From: an uncultured Eubacteriales bacterium
GTDB lineage: Bacteria; Bacillota; Clostridia; Lachnospirales; Lachnospiraceae
Assembly: GCA_900549105.1 (NCBI GenBank)
Contig: URND01000127.1
Coordinates: 1-8,240, forward strand
Reading direction: 5' to 3'
DNA length: 8,240 nucleotides
Made by a program: the position numbers and the translations under genes. Positions 1 through 5,504 of this stretch are shown in pieces (the first letter of the stretch is position 1; each line of letters starts with the position of its first letter). Below the pieces are notes generated by a model. The model was not told the DNA's origin, did not search any database, and saw nothing but the letters and a program-made list of their open reading frames with translations.

Positions 1-129
1 AGCATCCAGGAAATTAATATAACCCGGTTTACCGTTTAAAACCTTAATCGGCAGTTCACCTTCATTCATATAAATACGGGATGGTTTCTGATTTGGATTA
101 CAACCATATTTTAACTCCAATTCTTTCAT
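1..129 (-). CDS. purH: AICAR formyltransferase (PurH-like, formyltransferase-only type), N-terminal fragment
   Basis: Only the first 43 codons are inside the window; the gene continues past position 1. The fragment begins MKELELKYGCNPNQKPSRIY and continues through a GELPIKVLNG stretch and PGYINFLDA. This is how I remember the start of the clostridial phosphoribosylaminoimidazolecarboxamide formyltransferases that lack the N-terminal IMP cyclohydrolase (MGS-like) half of classical PurH. The enzyme transfers a formyl group from 10-formyl-THF to AICAR, giving FAICAR, the penultimate step of IMP synthesis in the cytoplasm. The ATG at 127-129 follows an AGGAGG ribosome site that overlaps the TAG stop of the upstream IMP cyclohydrolase, so the two genes are probably one transcript and translationally coupled. 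The absence of the cyclohydrolase half is inferred from the way the N-terminus begins and from the neighbour supplying that activity; the C-terminus is not visible. Confidence 0.85.
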   Translation of the reverse strand, partial: MKELELKYGCNPNQKPSRIYMNEGELPIKVLNGKPGYINFLDA

Positions 130-139
130 GATGTTCCTC

Positions 140-853
140 CTATTTATTTTTATTTACAATCCGTGTTTCCCATGTACCATTTTCGAGGTTGATATAACGT
201 ACGAACAGAGATACTTTATTTTCTTCATTCAGGCTGTTCCAGATTTTATCTGTAAAGGTATCGATATCGCCTTCAATATCCACCCATTCCGGTTCGCCCT
301 CAAAGCTTGGCAGCGGATTGCCGTCGCCCATATATGTATGGATAAAATGGCCCTCCCCGTTAAATGGATTATTGTAGGCAAAAGTATAGCGATTACAGCC
401 CTCCGGACGGCCGTTATTGCTCTTTAAAATGGATAAAGCATAATTAAAGCTGCCTTTATCCTGATGAATAATACCGGAAATCCGAGGTGTAAAGTTCGGC
501 CCATCCGGCTCAAACTCTCTTGTGCGCAGAGACTGTTCAAATGTCTGCTGTTTGTCCATCAAATCATAAACCGTATCTGTCTGGTCCCCATTGGTTACAA
601 TAGTCTTATTGCCGAGAACACGCACCGGGGCATAAATGATCAGACTTGGGTCAACCAGCTTGGACGCATCAAATGCCTCTGTGCGGATTCCATCGCCGTC
701 TTCCACAAAAACACGGTTGCGGCTGTTTTCGCTGCGGCCCATAATAAAATAAGCCGTCACGGCACATGTACCGTCAGCGGACTTACCAATAATAATTCCT
801 CTTCCCGGATAAGCATTTTCTTTGAGCTGTTTTTCGATTGATAACTTTTCCAT
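140..853 (-). CDS. purO: IMP cyclohydrolase, PurO family
   Basis: A 237-residue soluble protein that matches, by recollection, the PurO-type IMP cyclohydrolase family (Pfam IMP_cyclohyd), first known from archaea and also found in Clostridia. It closes the ring of FAICAR to give IMP, the last step of de novo purine synthesis. Recognisable stretches are the N-terminal NAYPGRGIIIGKS followed by AYFIMGRSENSRNR (about residues 13-47), the central EFEPDGPNFTPRISG with GSFNYALSILKSN, and NPFNGEGHFIHTYMGDGNPLPSFEGEP towards the C-terminus. Length fits the family. The start at 853 is supported by an AAGGAGG site 7-8 bases upstream. It is first in an operon with the formyltransferase gene, 10 bp apart, and is read divergently from dapL from a TTGCCA-17-TATAAT promoter. 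The symbol purO follows archaeal use; clostridial genes are often left unnamed. Confidence 0.92.
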   Translation of the reverse strand: MEKLSIEKQLKENAYPGRGIIIGKSADGTCAVTAYFIMGRSENSRNRVFVEDGDGIRTEAFDASKLVDPSLIIYAPVRVLGNKTIVTNGDQTDTVYDLMDKQQTFEQSLRTREFEPDGPNFTPRISGIIHQDKGSFNYALSILKSNNGRPEGCNRYTFAYNNPFNGEGHFIHTYMGDGNPLPSFEGEPEWVDIEGDIDTFTDKIWNSLNEENKVSLFVRYINLENGTWETRIVNKNK

Positions 854-880
854 CAGTATTCCTCCTTATTAATCACCTGA

Positions 881-909
881 ATTATATCATCGATACTTAT
901 ATTTGGCAA
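881..909 (-). promoter_or_regulatory. Promoter of the purO-purH-like operon
   Basis: On the minus strand TTGCCA (904-909) lies 17 bases before TATAAT (881-886), a near-consensus housekeeping sigma promoter. The predicted transcript starts near 874, leaving a leader of about 20 bases before the purO ATG. That leaves no room for a riboswitch. A repressor such as PurR could act only at the DNA level; I see no clear PurR box. Confidence 0.75.
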
Positions 910-918
910 CTCATTTTA

Positions 919-947
919 TTGACACTAAAAAACTTATTTGCTAGAAT
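919..947 (+). promoter_or_regulatory. Promoter of dapL
   Basis: TTGACA (919-924), 17-base spacer, TAGAAT (942-947). The -35 is a perfect consensus match. The predicted transcription start is around 954-955, giving a leader of about 45 bases. The -35 boxes of this and the divergent purO promoter are only 9 bases apart, so one DNA-bound protein could affect both. Confidence 0.8.
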
Positions 948-983
948 GTAGCTAATTATTTTTTACGTAAAAACCATGCTCAC

Positions 984-991
984 AGAAAGGA
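984..991 (+). promoter_or_regulatory. Ribosome binding site that fixes the dapL start
   Basis: AGAAAGGA ends 8 bases before the ATG at 1000. The in-frame ATG at 976 has no purine-rich site upstream, so the later start is preferred. Confidence 0.75.
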
Positions 992-999
992 ACGACTCA

Positions 1000-2196
1000 A
1001 TGCCAAAATTAAATGAAAACTATCAGAATCTGAAAGAAAGCTACCTCTTTGTTGAAATTGCCCACCGCGTGGCCAAATATGCGGAAGCCAACCCGGACAA
1101 AAAAATTATCCGTCTCGGCATCGGCGATGTGACCCGCCCGCTGGAACCGCTGGCTGTGGAAGGGCTTCATGAAGGTGTGGATGCCATGACTTCCACGGAA
1201 ACCTTCAAAGGTTACGGCCCGGAACAGGGATATGACTTTCTCCGCCAGGCTGTTGTCGACTATTATGCTGAAAACGGCGTATCTATTCAGGCCGATGATG
1301 TGTTTATCTCCGACGGTGCAAAAAGTGACACAGGGAATATCGGCGATTTATTTGCCAAGGACAATGTTGTTCTCATCCCTGACCCGGTTTATCCGGTGTA
1401 TGTGGACACCAATGTGATGACAGGAAGGGAGATTCTCTATATTGACGCCAATGCAGAAAATGATTTTCTTCCGATACCGAATCCGGATATTCACGCCGAT
1501 TTAATCTATATCTGTTCGCCGAATAATCCAACCGGCGCCGCTTATAATAAAGAACAGTTGAAAGCATGGGTGGACTATGCTCTCGAAAATGAGGCCGTCA
1601 TCTTCTATGATTCTGCCTATGAAGCCTTTATCACTGACTCTGAATTGCCGCGCAGCATTTTCGCCGTTGAAGGTGCGAAAAAATGCGCCATCGAGTTCTG
1701 CTCCCTTTCCAAAACCGCCGGATTCACCGGCACACGCTGCGGTTATACCATCGTTCCCCAGGAACTTATTTTCAAAGCCTCCAACGGTGAGGAAATGTCT
1801 GTCAACGCCATGTGGAAACGGCGCCAGACAACCAAATTCAACGGTACTTCTTATATTGTACAAAAAGGAGCTGCAGCGATTTTCACCAGGGAAGGTATGG
1901 CGCAGTGCCGTGAAAATATCGCTTACTATCAGGAAAACGCTAAAATCATCTCTGATGTCCTCGCTAAAAAAGGCATCCGTTTCTTCGGAGGCAAAAATTC
2001 TCCGTATATCTGGTTCGAATGTCCGAATGGCATGGATTCCTGGGATTTCTTTGATTATCTCCTGAATAATGCCCAGGTTGTCGGAACTCCGGGGGCCGGT
2101 TTCGGCAAAAACGGTCAAAACTTCTTCCGGCTTACCTCCTTCGGCACCCATGAAAACACCCGAGAGGCCATGGAACGTTTTGAAAAATTATTCTGA
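1000..2196 (+). CDS. dapL: LL-diaminopimelate aminotransferase
   Basis: A 398-residue PLP-dependent class I/II aminotransferase. It makes LL-2,6-diaminopimelate directly from tetrahydrodipicolinate with glutamate as amino donor, bypassing the succinylase and acetylase branches, and so feeds both lysine and peptidoglycan. Visible signatures are LGIGDVTRPL near the N-terminus (about 39-48), GYGPEQGYDFLRQAV (substrate-loop region), DPVYPVYVDTNVM, the CSPNNPTGA motif, DSAYEAFI, and SLSKTAGFTGTRCGY. K238 in the last motif is the expected PLP-binding lysine. The C-terminal GTPGAGFGKNGQNFFRLTSFG is also characteristic. Length matches the family. An in-frame ATG at 976 would add eight residues but lacks a ribosome site. 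The 3' end overlaps the convergent glycosylase gene by 9 bp. The gene looks intact and monocistronic. Confidence 0.96.
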   Translation: MPKLNENYQNLKESYLFVEIAHRVAKYAEANPDKKIIRLGIGDVTRPLEPLAVEGLHEGVDAMTSTETFKGYGPEQGYDFLRQAVVDYYAENGVSIQADDVFISDGAKSDTGNIGDLFAKDNVVLIPDPVYPVYVDTNVMTGREILYIDANAENDFLPIPNPDIHADLIYICSPNNPTGAAYNKEQLKAWVDYALENEAVIFYDSAYEAFITDSELPRSIFAVEGAKKCAIEFCSLSKTAGFTGTRCGYTIVPQELIFKASNGEEMSVNAMWKRRQTTKFNGTSYIVQKGAAAIFTREGMAQCRENIAYYQENAKIISDVLAKKGIRFFGGKNSPYIWFECPNGMDSWDFFDYLLNNAQVVGTPGAGFGKNGQNFFRLTSFGTHENTREAMERFEKLF

Positions 2197-2700
2197 TTTT
2201 ATATATTCTTTCCAGTTTTCAATAAGCCGCTCCAGACTCCAGGCCGCATTGGCCGGACTTGTGGATGGAAGCTTCACCGCTTCCATCCCGGCGGCTTTTT
2301 TTACATATTTCTCATAAAGCTTCCAGGCAGCTGCGCCATTGGCACAAATCCGATCAATTTTAGCAGTCGAAAGTATTTTCTCAAAATTATTTGGAACTAC
2401 ATCCTTTATACTGCTGTCGCTGGAACCGGTAATCCGGCAGGAAGCAATCACATCCCAAACTGCAATATGGTGCCCCAGAAGCATTTTCTTTTTTTCATCA
2501 ACAGTCACCGGCACTGGCACATCGAGTATACCCGCCAGAACCTTCCAAAACCGGTTTTGCGGATGACCGTAAAAGAACCCGCTTTCCCTGGATTTCACAG
2601 AAGGAAAGCTGCCCAGAATCAAAATTCTGGAATTTTCATCATAAACCGGCGCTATCTCATGAAGCACAGGCTGTATATCTGAACATTCATTTGTTTTCAT
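2188..2700 (-). CDS. DNA-deoxyinosine (hypoxanthine-DNA) glycosylase, uracil-DNA glycosylase superfamily
   Basis: A 170-residue protein of the uracil-DNA glycosylase superfamily, closest by recollection to the family-6 hypoxanthine-DNA glycosylases. These excise hypoxanthine left by adenine deamination and start base-excision repair. Motifs seen: ILILGSFPSVKSRESGFFYG (residues 26-45), whose GSFPS is the family motif 1; HPQNRFW (46-52), with an Asn in the usual catalytic neighbourhood; AVWDVIASC; and the C-terminal LPSTSPANA (about 144-152), where STSPAN is the motif 2 loop. An in-frame ATG at 2742 would add 14 Arg-rich residues but has no ribosome site. The ATG at 2700 follows AAGGGAG (2710-2716) at a 9-base spacing, so I chose it. 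No iron-sulfur cysteine set of families 4/5 is present. It converges on dapL with a 9 bp overlap. Substrate preference is inferred from family resemblance. Confidence 0.85.
   Translation of the reverse strand: MKTNECSDIQPVLHEIAPVYDENSRILILGSFPSVKSRESGFFYGHPQNRFWKVLAGILDVPVPVTVDEKKKMLLGHHIAVWDVIASCRITGSSDSSIKDVVPNNFEKILSTAKIDRICANGAAAWKLYEKYVKKAAGMEAVKLPSTSPANAAWSLERLIENWKEYIKSE
2263..2302 (+). terminator. Perfect 10-bp hairpin plus T-run inside the glycosylase gene; possible dapL terminator
   Basis: GGATGGAAGC (2263-2272), a six-base TTCACC loop, and GCTTCCATCC (2279-2288) form an uninterrupted stem. After a seven-base CGGCGGC gap comes a run of seven T (2296-2302). It lies 67 bases past the dapL stop, antisense to glycosylase codons (roughly residues 133-146), and there is no intergenic space for a normal terminator. 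The gap between stem and T-run is longer than usual, so efficiency is doubtful. Confidence 0.4.
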
Positions 2701-2800
2701 TCTATCTCTCTCCCTTCTTCTCCATGAAGGACATTCTACCATGATTTTAACGAAATTTTTGGTAAAAATTCTTAAATTTTTATGAAAAATTATCTTTATC

Positions 2801-2829
2801 TTGAACTTTTTGCTATAAACTGTTAATCT
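2801..2829 (+). promoter_or_regulatory. Probable promoter of the small alarmone synthetase gene
   Basis: TTGAAC (2801-2806), 17 bases, TAATCT (2824-2829). The match is moderate. The preceding 40 bases are very AT-rich and contain AATTTTT-ATG-AAAAATT (2775-2791), a 7-bp inverted repeat that could be an UP element or an operator. The remainder of the 2701-2869 gap holds no gene. A promoter for the glycosylase must also lie here, but I cannot pick it out with confidence. Confidence 0.5.
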
Positions 2830-2869
2830 TTTACATAGAAAATAATTTTATTTTGACAGGAGAATACAT

Positions 2870-3547
2870 ATGGATATAACAGCTAAAGAAGACGCAACAC
2901 CTTTCTTATTTGAGGATATTAAAAGCTCGGAACGACCGGAGGTTGTTCTTGCCAACGCCCCGAAATTCAAGGAATTAATCATGCAGTATGAATGTGCCAT
3001 CATGGAGGTCAACACAAAGCTCCATGTTCTGAATAATGAATTTTCTCATATGCACCAGAGAAACCCTATCGAATCCATCAAAACACGAATTAAAACTCCG
3101 GCCAGTATACTTGAAAAACTAAATCGCCGGAATCTTCCGCTTTGTGTCGAATCTCTGGAAAACGATTTAACCGACATTGCCGGCGTGAGGGTAATCTGCC
3201 CTTTCCCGGATGATATTTATAATGTGGCTGAATTATTGACCAGCCAGGATGATGTCATTCTTGTTGCGCGTAAAGATTATATTAAAAATCCAAAGGTAAA
3301 CGGCTACCGCAGCCTCCATCTGATTATTGAAATTCCCATCTTCCTTGCCAGCGGCAAAAAAAACATGAAGGTGGAAGTCCAGCTTCGAACGATTGCCATG
3401 GATTTCTGGGCCAGCCTGGACCATAAGCTTCGTTATAAACAAAACCTGAAAAATTCTGAGGAAATCGCTCTCGAGCTGAGGGAATGTGCCGATATCATCG
3501 CCGGCGTCGATTTAAAGATGCAGAATATCCGAAAAAAAATTCAATAA
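2870..3547 (+). CDS. relP: Small alarmone synthetase, RelP/YwaC-like (p)ppGpp synthetase
   Basis: A 225-residue single-domain RelA/SpoT synthetase. It transfers pyrophosphate from ATP to GDP or GTP, making (p)ppGpp in the cytoplasm. Seen in order: a helical N-terminus with HQRNPIESIKTRIKTPASI (about 62-80), DLTDIAGVRVICPFPDDIYN (99-118), KDYIKNPKVNGYRSLHLII with NGYRSLH at 144-150 (the synthetase signature), and VEVQLRTIAMDFWASLDHKL, with E169 the expected catalytic/Mg-binding acid. There is no HD hydrolase, TGS or ACT domain, and the length fits stand-alone synthetases. The DYIxxPKxNGYRSLH form resembles RelP/YwaC more than RelQ/YjbM, from memory. The C-terminal helix (from about 195) would serve oligomerisation in this family. 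The start follows AGGAG at 2859-2863, about 6 bases upstream. It appears monocistronic, with its own promoter and terminator, which suggests control by transcription rather than by ribosome sensing. Confidence 0.93.
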   Translation: MDITAKEDATPFLFEDIKSSERPEVVLANAPKFKELIMQYECAIMEVNTKLHVLNNEFSHMHQRNPIESIKTRIKTPASILEKLNRRNLPLCVESLENDLTDIAGVRVICPFPDDIYNVAELLTSQDDVILVARKDYIKNPKVNGYRSLHLIIEIPIFLASGKKNMKVEVQLRTIAMDFWASLDHKLRYKQNLKNSEEIALELRECADIIAGVDLKMQNIRKKIQ

Positions 3548-3553
3548 AATTTT

Positions 3554-3586
3554 ATCCCCTGCTTCATCTGAAACAGGGGATTTTTT
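3554..3586 (+). terminator. Rho-independent terminator of the alarmone synthetase gene
   Basis: ATCCCCTG (3554-3561) pairs with CAGGGGAT (3574-3581), and TTC/GAA can pair inside the loop. A run of six T covers 3581-3586. It starts 6 bases after the TAA. Read from the minus strand the hairpin also lies 47 bp past the sufB-like stop, but the following AT tract is mixed, so it would be a weak terminator for the suf operon. Confidence 0.88.
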
Positions 3587-3632
3587 CGCCTTATTGTCTT
3601 TCAAGCTATCCGTCGGCATTTTCCTGAATTCA

Positions 3633-4556
3633 TCAGTCAAGAAAGGCATCAACGATAACTGCTTCCGCTTCCTCTTCCGTCATACCGAGAGTTCTCAGTT
3701 TGATAAGCTGCTCATTGTTAATTCTTCCGATTGCCGCCTCATGAATAATGGACGCATCAATATGCCGCGCATTGATTTCCGGAATGGAGCATACCTCCGC
3801 CTTATCCATAATAATTGAATCGCACTGAACATGGGCATGACAGGCCGCATTTCCAATTGCCTTCGGATGGAAGGTTTGGGCAGATTCTCCCTTGGCAACG
3901 GACCGGGAGGCAATCTTTGCCGAACTTCCTGCCCCGTTCATCTGAATCTCCATATTCGACACAGCCGTCTGCTTATCATGGGTCATCATCCTCTCCGTCA
4001 CAAAAAGTTTTGCCCCGGCTTCCATGGCTATCTCCGTTTCGCGGATACTGGAGTCCACCCCTTTAATCTGGGCTGTGTCCAGGGTAAATACAGAATTTTC
4101 ATCCATATAGATTTTGGTTACCGGGTTCAAAATACGGTCACCCGTTCCCTCGCCTTCACCATAATGCTTTTCTTCATAGCGGACGTTAGCGCCTTTGCCC
4201 ACATGGAAACTGTGAATACCATCGTGGCGGGTGCTGTCACAGCCTGCATTGTGGATACCGCAGCCGGCAACGATCACAACTTCCGCCCCATCGGCAATGT
4301 AGAAATCATTATAAACCACATCCGTCATACCCGAAGCTGTCACAACCACCGGAATATGCACCTGTTCTCCCTTTGTATTTCCGTCAATATAGACATCAAT
4401 TCCATTTTTATCTGTCTTACTTTTTATTTTAATATGTTCGCTGTCTCCATGACAAAGGGGCTGACCATTGTAACGGAGATTGTAAGCGCCTTCCTGTTTA
4501 AAGGTTCCATTATCGATAACATTCAGCACGCCCTGTGTCACCTTATCAATTTCCAT
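3633..4556 (-). CDS. sufB: Short SufB/SufD-family iron-sulfur assembly scaffold
   Basis: A 307-residue member of the SufB/SufD family, well short of classical SufB (about 470-495) or SufD (about 420). It would form the scaffold that pairs with SufC to build Fe-S clusters in the cytosol. The N-terminal ~70 residues are brief. A repetitive strand-rich beta-helix region follows (about 70-235), with a Cys/His-rich turn, GCGIHNAGC (98-106). The family C-terminal core is GNAACHAHVQCDSIIMDK, AEVCSIPEI, then IIHEAAIGRINNEQL (271-285) and LRTLGMTEEEAEAVIV. H272 and E273 match the conserved HE pair of SufB. C245 and C256 are candidate ligands, but by my alignment neither falls exactly on E. coli SufB C405. 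The ATG at 4556 has AAGGGAG 9 bases upstream; a TTG six bases earlier is too close to that site. It is 17 bp after sufC and is last in the operon. It resembles the minimal SufCB (SMS-type) systems of archaea and some anaerobes. Confidence 0.9.
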   Translation of the reverse strand: MEIDKVTQGVLNVIDNGTFKQEGAYNLRYNGQPLCHGDSEHIKIKSKTDKNGIDVYIDGNTKGEQVHIPVVVTASGMTDVVYNDFYIADGAEVVIVAGCGIHNAGCDSTRHDGIHSFHVGKGANVRYEEKHYGEGEGTGDRILNPVTKIYMDENSVFTLDTAQIKGVDSSIRETEIAMEAGAKLFVTERMMTHDKQTAVSNMEIQMNGAGSSAKIASRSVAKGESAQTFHPKAIGNAACHAHVQCDSIIMDKAEVCSIPEINARHIDASIIHEAAIGRINNEQLIKLRTLGMTEEEAEAVIVDAFLD

Positions 4557-4565
4557 TTTCAAAAT

Positions 4566-4572
4566 CTCCCTT
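4566..4572 (-). promoter_or_regulatory. Ribosome binding site of the sufB-like gene
   Basis: AAGGGAG sits in the 17-base gap after the sufC stop, 9 bases before the ATG at 4556 and only 3 bases before the alternative TTG at 4562. This favours the ATG and suggests coupling to sufC translation. Confidence 0.75.
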
Positions 4573-4573
4573 C

Positions 4574-5299
4574 TTAATGTTTCATATATTTACATCCGGT
4601 CTCGCCGTCGCCTTCGAGAAGAAGCGGCATCACTTCTTCTTTTGTTCCAAGCTGCTGAACCCGGCCGTCACGAATCACCATAATACGGTCCGCCATCTGG
4701 ATAATTCTCTCCTGATGAGAAATAATAATAATGCTCTCTTTTTTCTTTTCATGAATCTCCTCAAACTGCTGTACCAGCATGGAAAAACTCCAGAGGTCAA
4801 TTCCCGCTTCCGGCTCGTCAAAAATACAAAGCTTATGCGGCTTTGAAAAAGCTGTGGCAATTTCGATACGCTTCATCTCACCGCCGGATAAAGAGCCGTC
4901 CACCTGCCTGTCCAGATACTCTCTGGCGCAAAGTCCCACATTGCTCAAAAGCTGGCAGCTTTCATCCTCAGACAACTCGCCGCCGGAAGAAAGCTTTAAC
5001 AGATGGCTGACTGTCATTCCCTTAAAACGCGGAGGCTGCTGGAAAGCAAAGCCCAGACCGGCTTTTGCCCTGTGATCAATATCATAATTCGTTATATCCT
5101 CACCATCCAAAATAATCTGACCGGCTGTCTGCGGCTTAATTCCCATAAGAAGCGACGCCATCGTTGATTTACCGCCGCCATTCGGGCCGGTGATCACCAG
5201 CAGTTCGCCGTCAGCCACATCAAAACTGATGTCATCTATAATTTTTAACTTCTGACCGTTTTCAACAACCTCATAAGAAAGATTTTTTACCTGAAGCAT
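4574..5299 (-). CDS. sufC: SufC, Fe-S assembly ATPase (ABC family)
   Basis: A 241-residue soluble ABC-type ATPase that energises cluster assembly on SufB-type scaffolds rather than transport. All nucleotide-binding motifs are intact: Walker A GPNGGGKST (38-46), Q-loop FQQPPRFKG (86-94), signature SLSGGEMKR (136-144), Walker B LCIFDEPEAGIDL (157-169) and the switch histidine in IISHQE (H195). The QQPPRF stretch and DEPEAGIDL are SufC-like rather than typical of importer ATPases (usually DEPTSGLD). No membrane protein or binding protein lies nearby, and the partner gene is a SufB/SufD homologue. The start at 5299 has AAGGGA 8 bases upstream. It is first in a two-gene operon. No sufS, sufU or sufD is within the window: DUF4317 lies upstream and the alarmone synthetase downstream. 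Cysteine desulfurase, if used, must be encoded elsewhere. Confidence 0.95.
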   Translation of the reverse strand: MLQVKNLSYEVVENGQKLKIIDDISFDVADGELLVITGPNGGGKSTMASLLMGIKPQTAGQIILDGEDITNYDIDHRAKAGLGFAFQQPPRFKGMTVSHLLKLSSGGELSEDESCQLLSNVGLCAREYLDRQVDGSLSGGEMKRIEIATAFSKPHKLCIFDEPEAGIDLWSFSMLVQQFEEIHEKKKESIIIISHQERIIQMADRIMVIRDGRVQQLGTKEEVMPLLLEGDGETGCKYMKH

Positions 5300-5324
5300 T
5301 CTATCAATCCCTTCTATAATTGTA

Positions 5325-5372
5325 TCATATTTAGATATACATATGTTTAGATATTCATATGTAGATATATTC
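5325..5372. repeat. 16-bp tandem repeat in the suf leader
   Basis: TTTAGATATACATATG (5330-5345) is followed directly by TTTAGATATTCATATG (5346-5361), one mismatch in 16, then a partial third copy TAGATATATTC (5362-5372). A partial TCATAT precedes (5325-5330). It lies between the predicted suf transcription start and the sufC ribosome site. It could be a multi-copy operator or an AT-rich RNA leader element. Rrf2-type regulators (IscR, SufR) control suf operons in other bacteria, but I do not recognise their published site here. Confidence 0.75.
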
Positions 5373-5381
5373 TTAGAATAT
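5367..5381. promoter_or_regulatory. Inverted repeat at the predicted suf transcription start
   Basis: ATATTC-TTA-GAATAT is a perfect 6-bp inverted repeat around a three-base centre. It sits 2 bases downstream of the suf -10 box and spans the expected +1. This is a typical position for a repressor operator. Its 5' part overlaps the end of the tandem repeat array. The AT-rich context makes chance palindromes more likely. Confidence 0.45.
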
Positions 5382-5382
5382 T

Positions 5383-5410
5383 ATTATATCACCAATGCTA
5401 AATTTCTCAA
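5383..5410 (-). promoter_or_regulatory. Promoter of the sufCB operon (extended -10)
   Basis: On the minus strand TTGAGA (5405-5410), a 16-base spacer, and TATAAT (5383-5388) preceded by TG at 5390-5391, an extended -10 element. Predicted start about 5376, giving a leader of some 75 bases that contains the repeats described above. Confidence 0.75.
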
Positions 5411-5424
5411 TAGTTTTTTTCAGA

Positions 5425-5453
5425 TTGTCACTTTTCTGAAAATCAAGTATAAT
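5425..5453 (+). promoter_or_regulatory. Promoter of the DUF4317 gene
   Basis: TTGTCA (5425-5430), 17-base spacer, TATAAT (5448-5453), with a predicted start near 5460. It is back to back with the suf promoter; the two -35 boxes are 14 bases apart. Confidence 0.8.
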
Positions 5454-5456
5454 ATA

Positions 5457-5483
5457 TGGACATGGCCCCCGGCCATAAATCCA
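5457..5483 (+). other. Hairpin at the extreme 5' end of the DUF4317 mRNA
   Basis: ATGGCC-CCC-GGCCAT (5462-5476) is a perfect 6-bp GC-rich stem. An outer TGGA (5457-5460) can pair with TCCA (5480-5483) across small internal bulges. With a transcription start near 5460 the stem would form at the first bases of the transcript, well before the AAAGGCGG ribosome site (5488-5495). It could protect the 5' end from decay. There is no T-run after it, so it is not a terminator. Confidence 0.5.
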
Positions 5484-5504
5484 AAATAAAGGCGGCAATA
5501 CATA

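Noticed and set aside
976..999. Upstream in-frame ATG extending DapL by eight residues
   Set aside because: No ribosome site precedes it, whereas the ATG at 1000 has AGAAAGGA at ideal spacing and gives the usual family N-terminus.
854..999. Riboswitch (purine or lysine) in the divergent leaders
   Set aside because: The leaders predicted from the promoters are about 20 and 45 bases, too short for either aptamer, and no conserved aptamer pairing is visible.
1501..2151. 216-codon minus-strand frame opposite dapL
   Set aside because: It is a shadow of dapL codon bias; no family resemblance and dapL is unambiguous.
2701..2742. Upstream ATG adding 14 residues to the deoxyinosine glycosylase
   Set aside because: It lacks a ribosome site, and the extra segment contains the purine-rich site of the next ATG, which explains its Arg/Glu-rich translation.
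3587..3632. Separate strong terminator for the suf operon
   Set aside because: No distinct hairpin with a T-run on the minus strand in this gap; only the alarmone-gene hairpin could serve, and its minus-strand tail is mixed AT.
3831..4577. Long plus-strand reading frame (248 codons) opposite the sufB-like gene
   Set aside because: It lies antisense to a clear SufB-family gene; the translation has no recognisable domain and no ribosome site was evident.
5300..5504. Hidden small gene or RNA in the suf/DUF4317 gap
   Set aside because: Promoters, repeats and leader structure account for the gap; no reading frame with a ribosome site was found.
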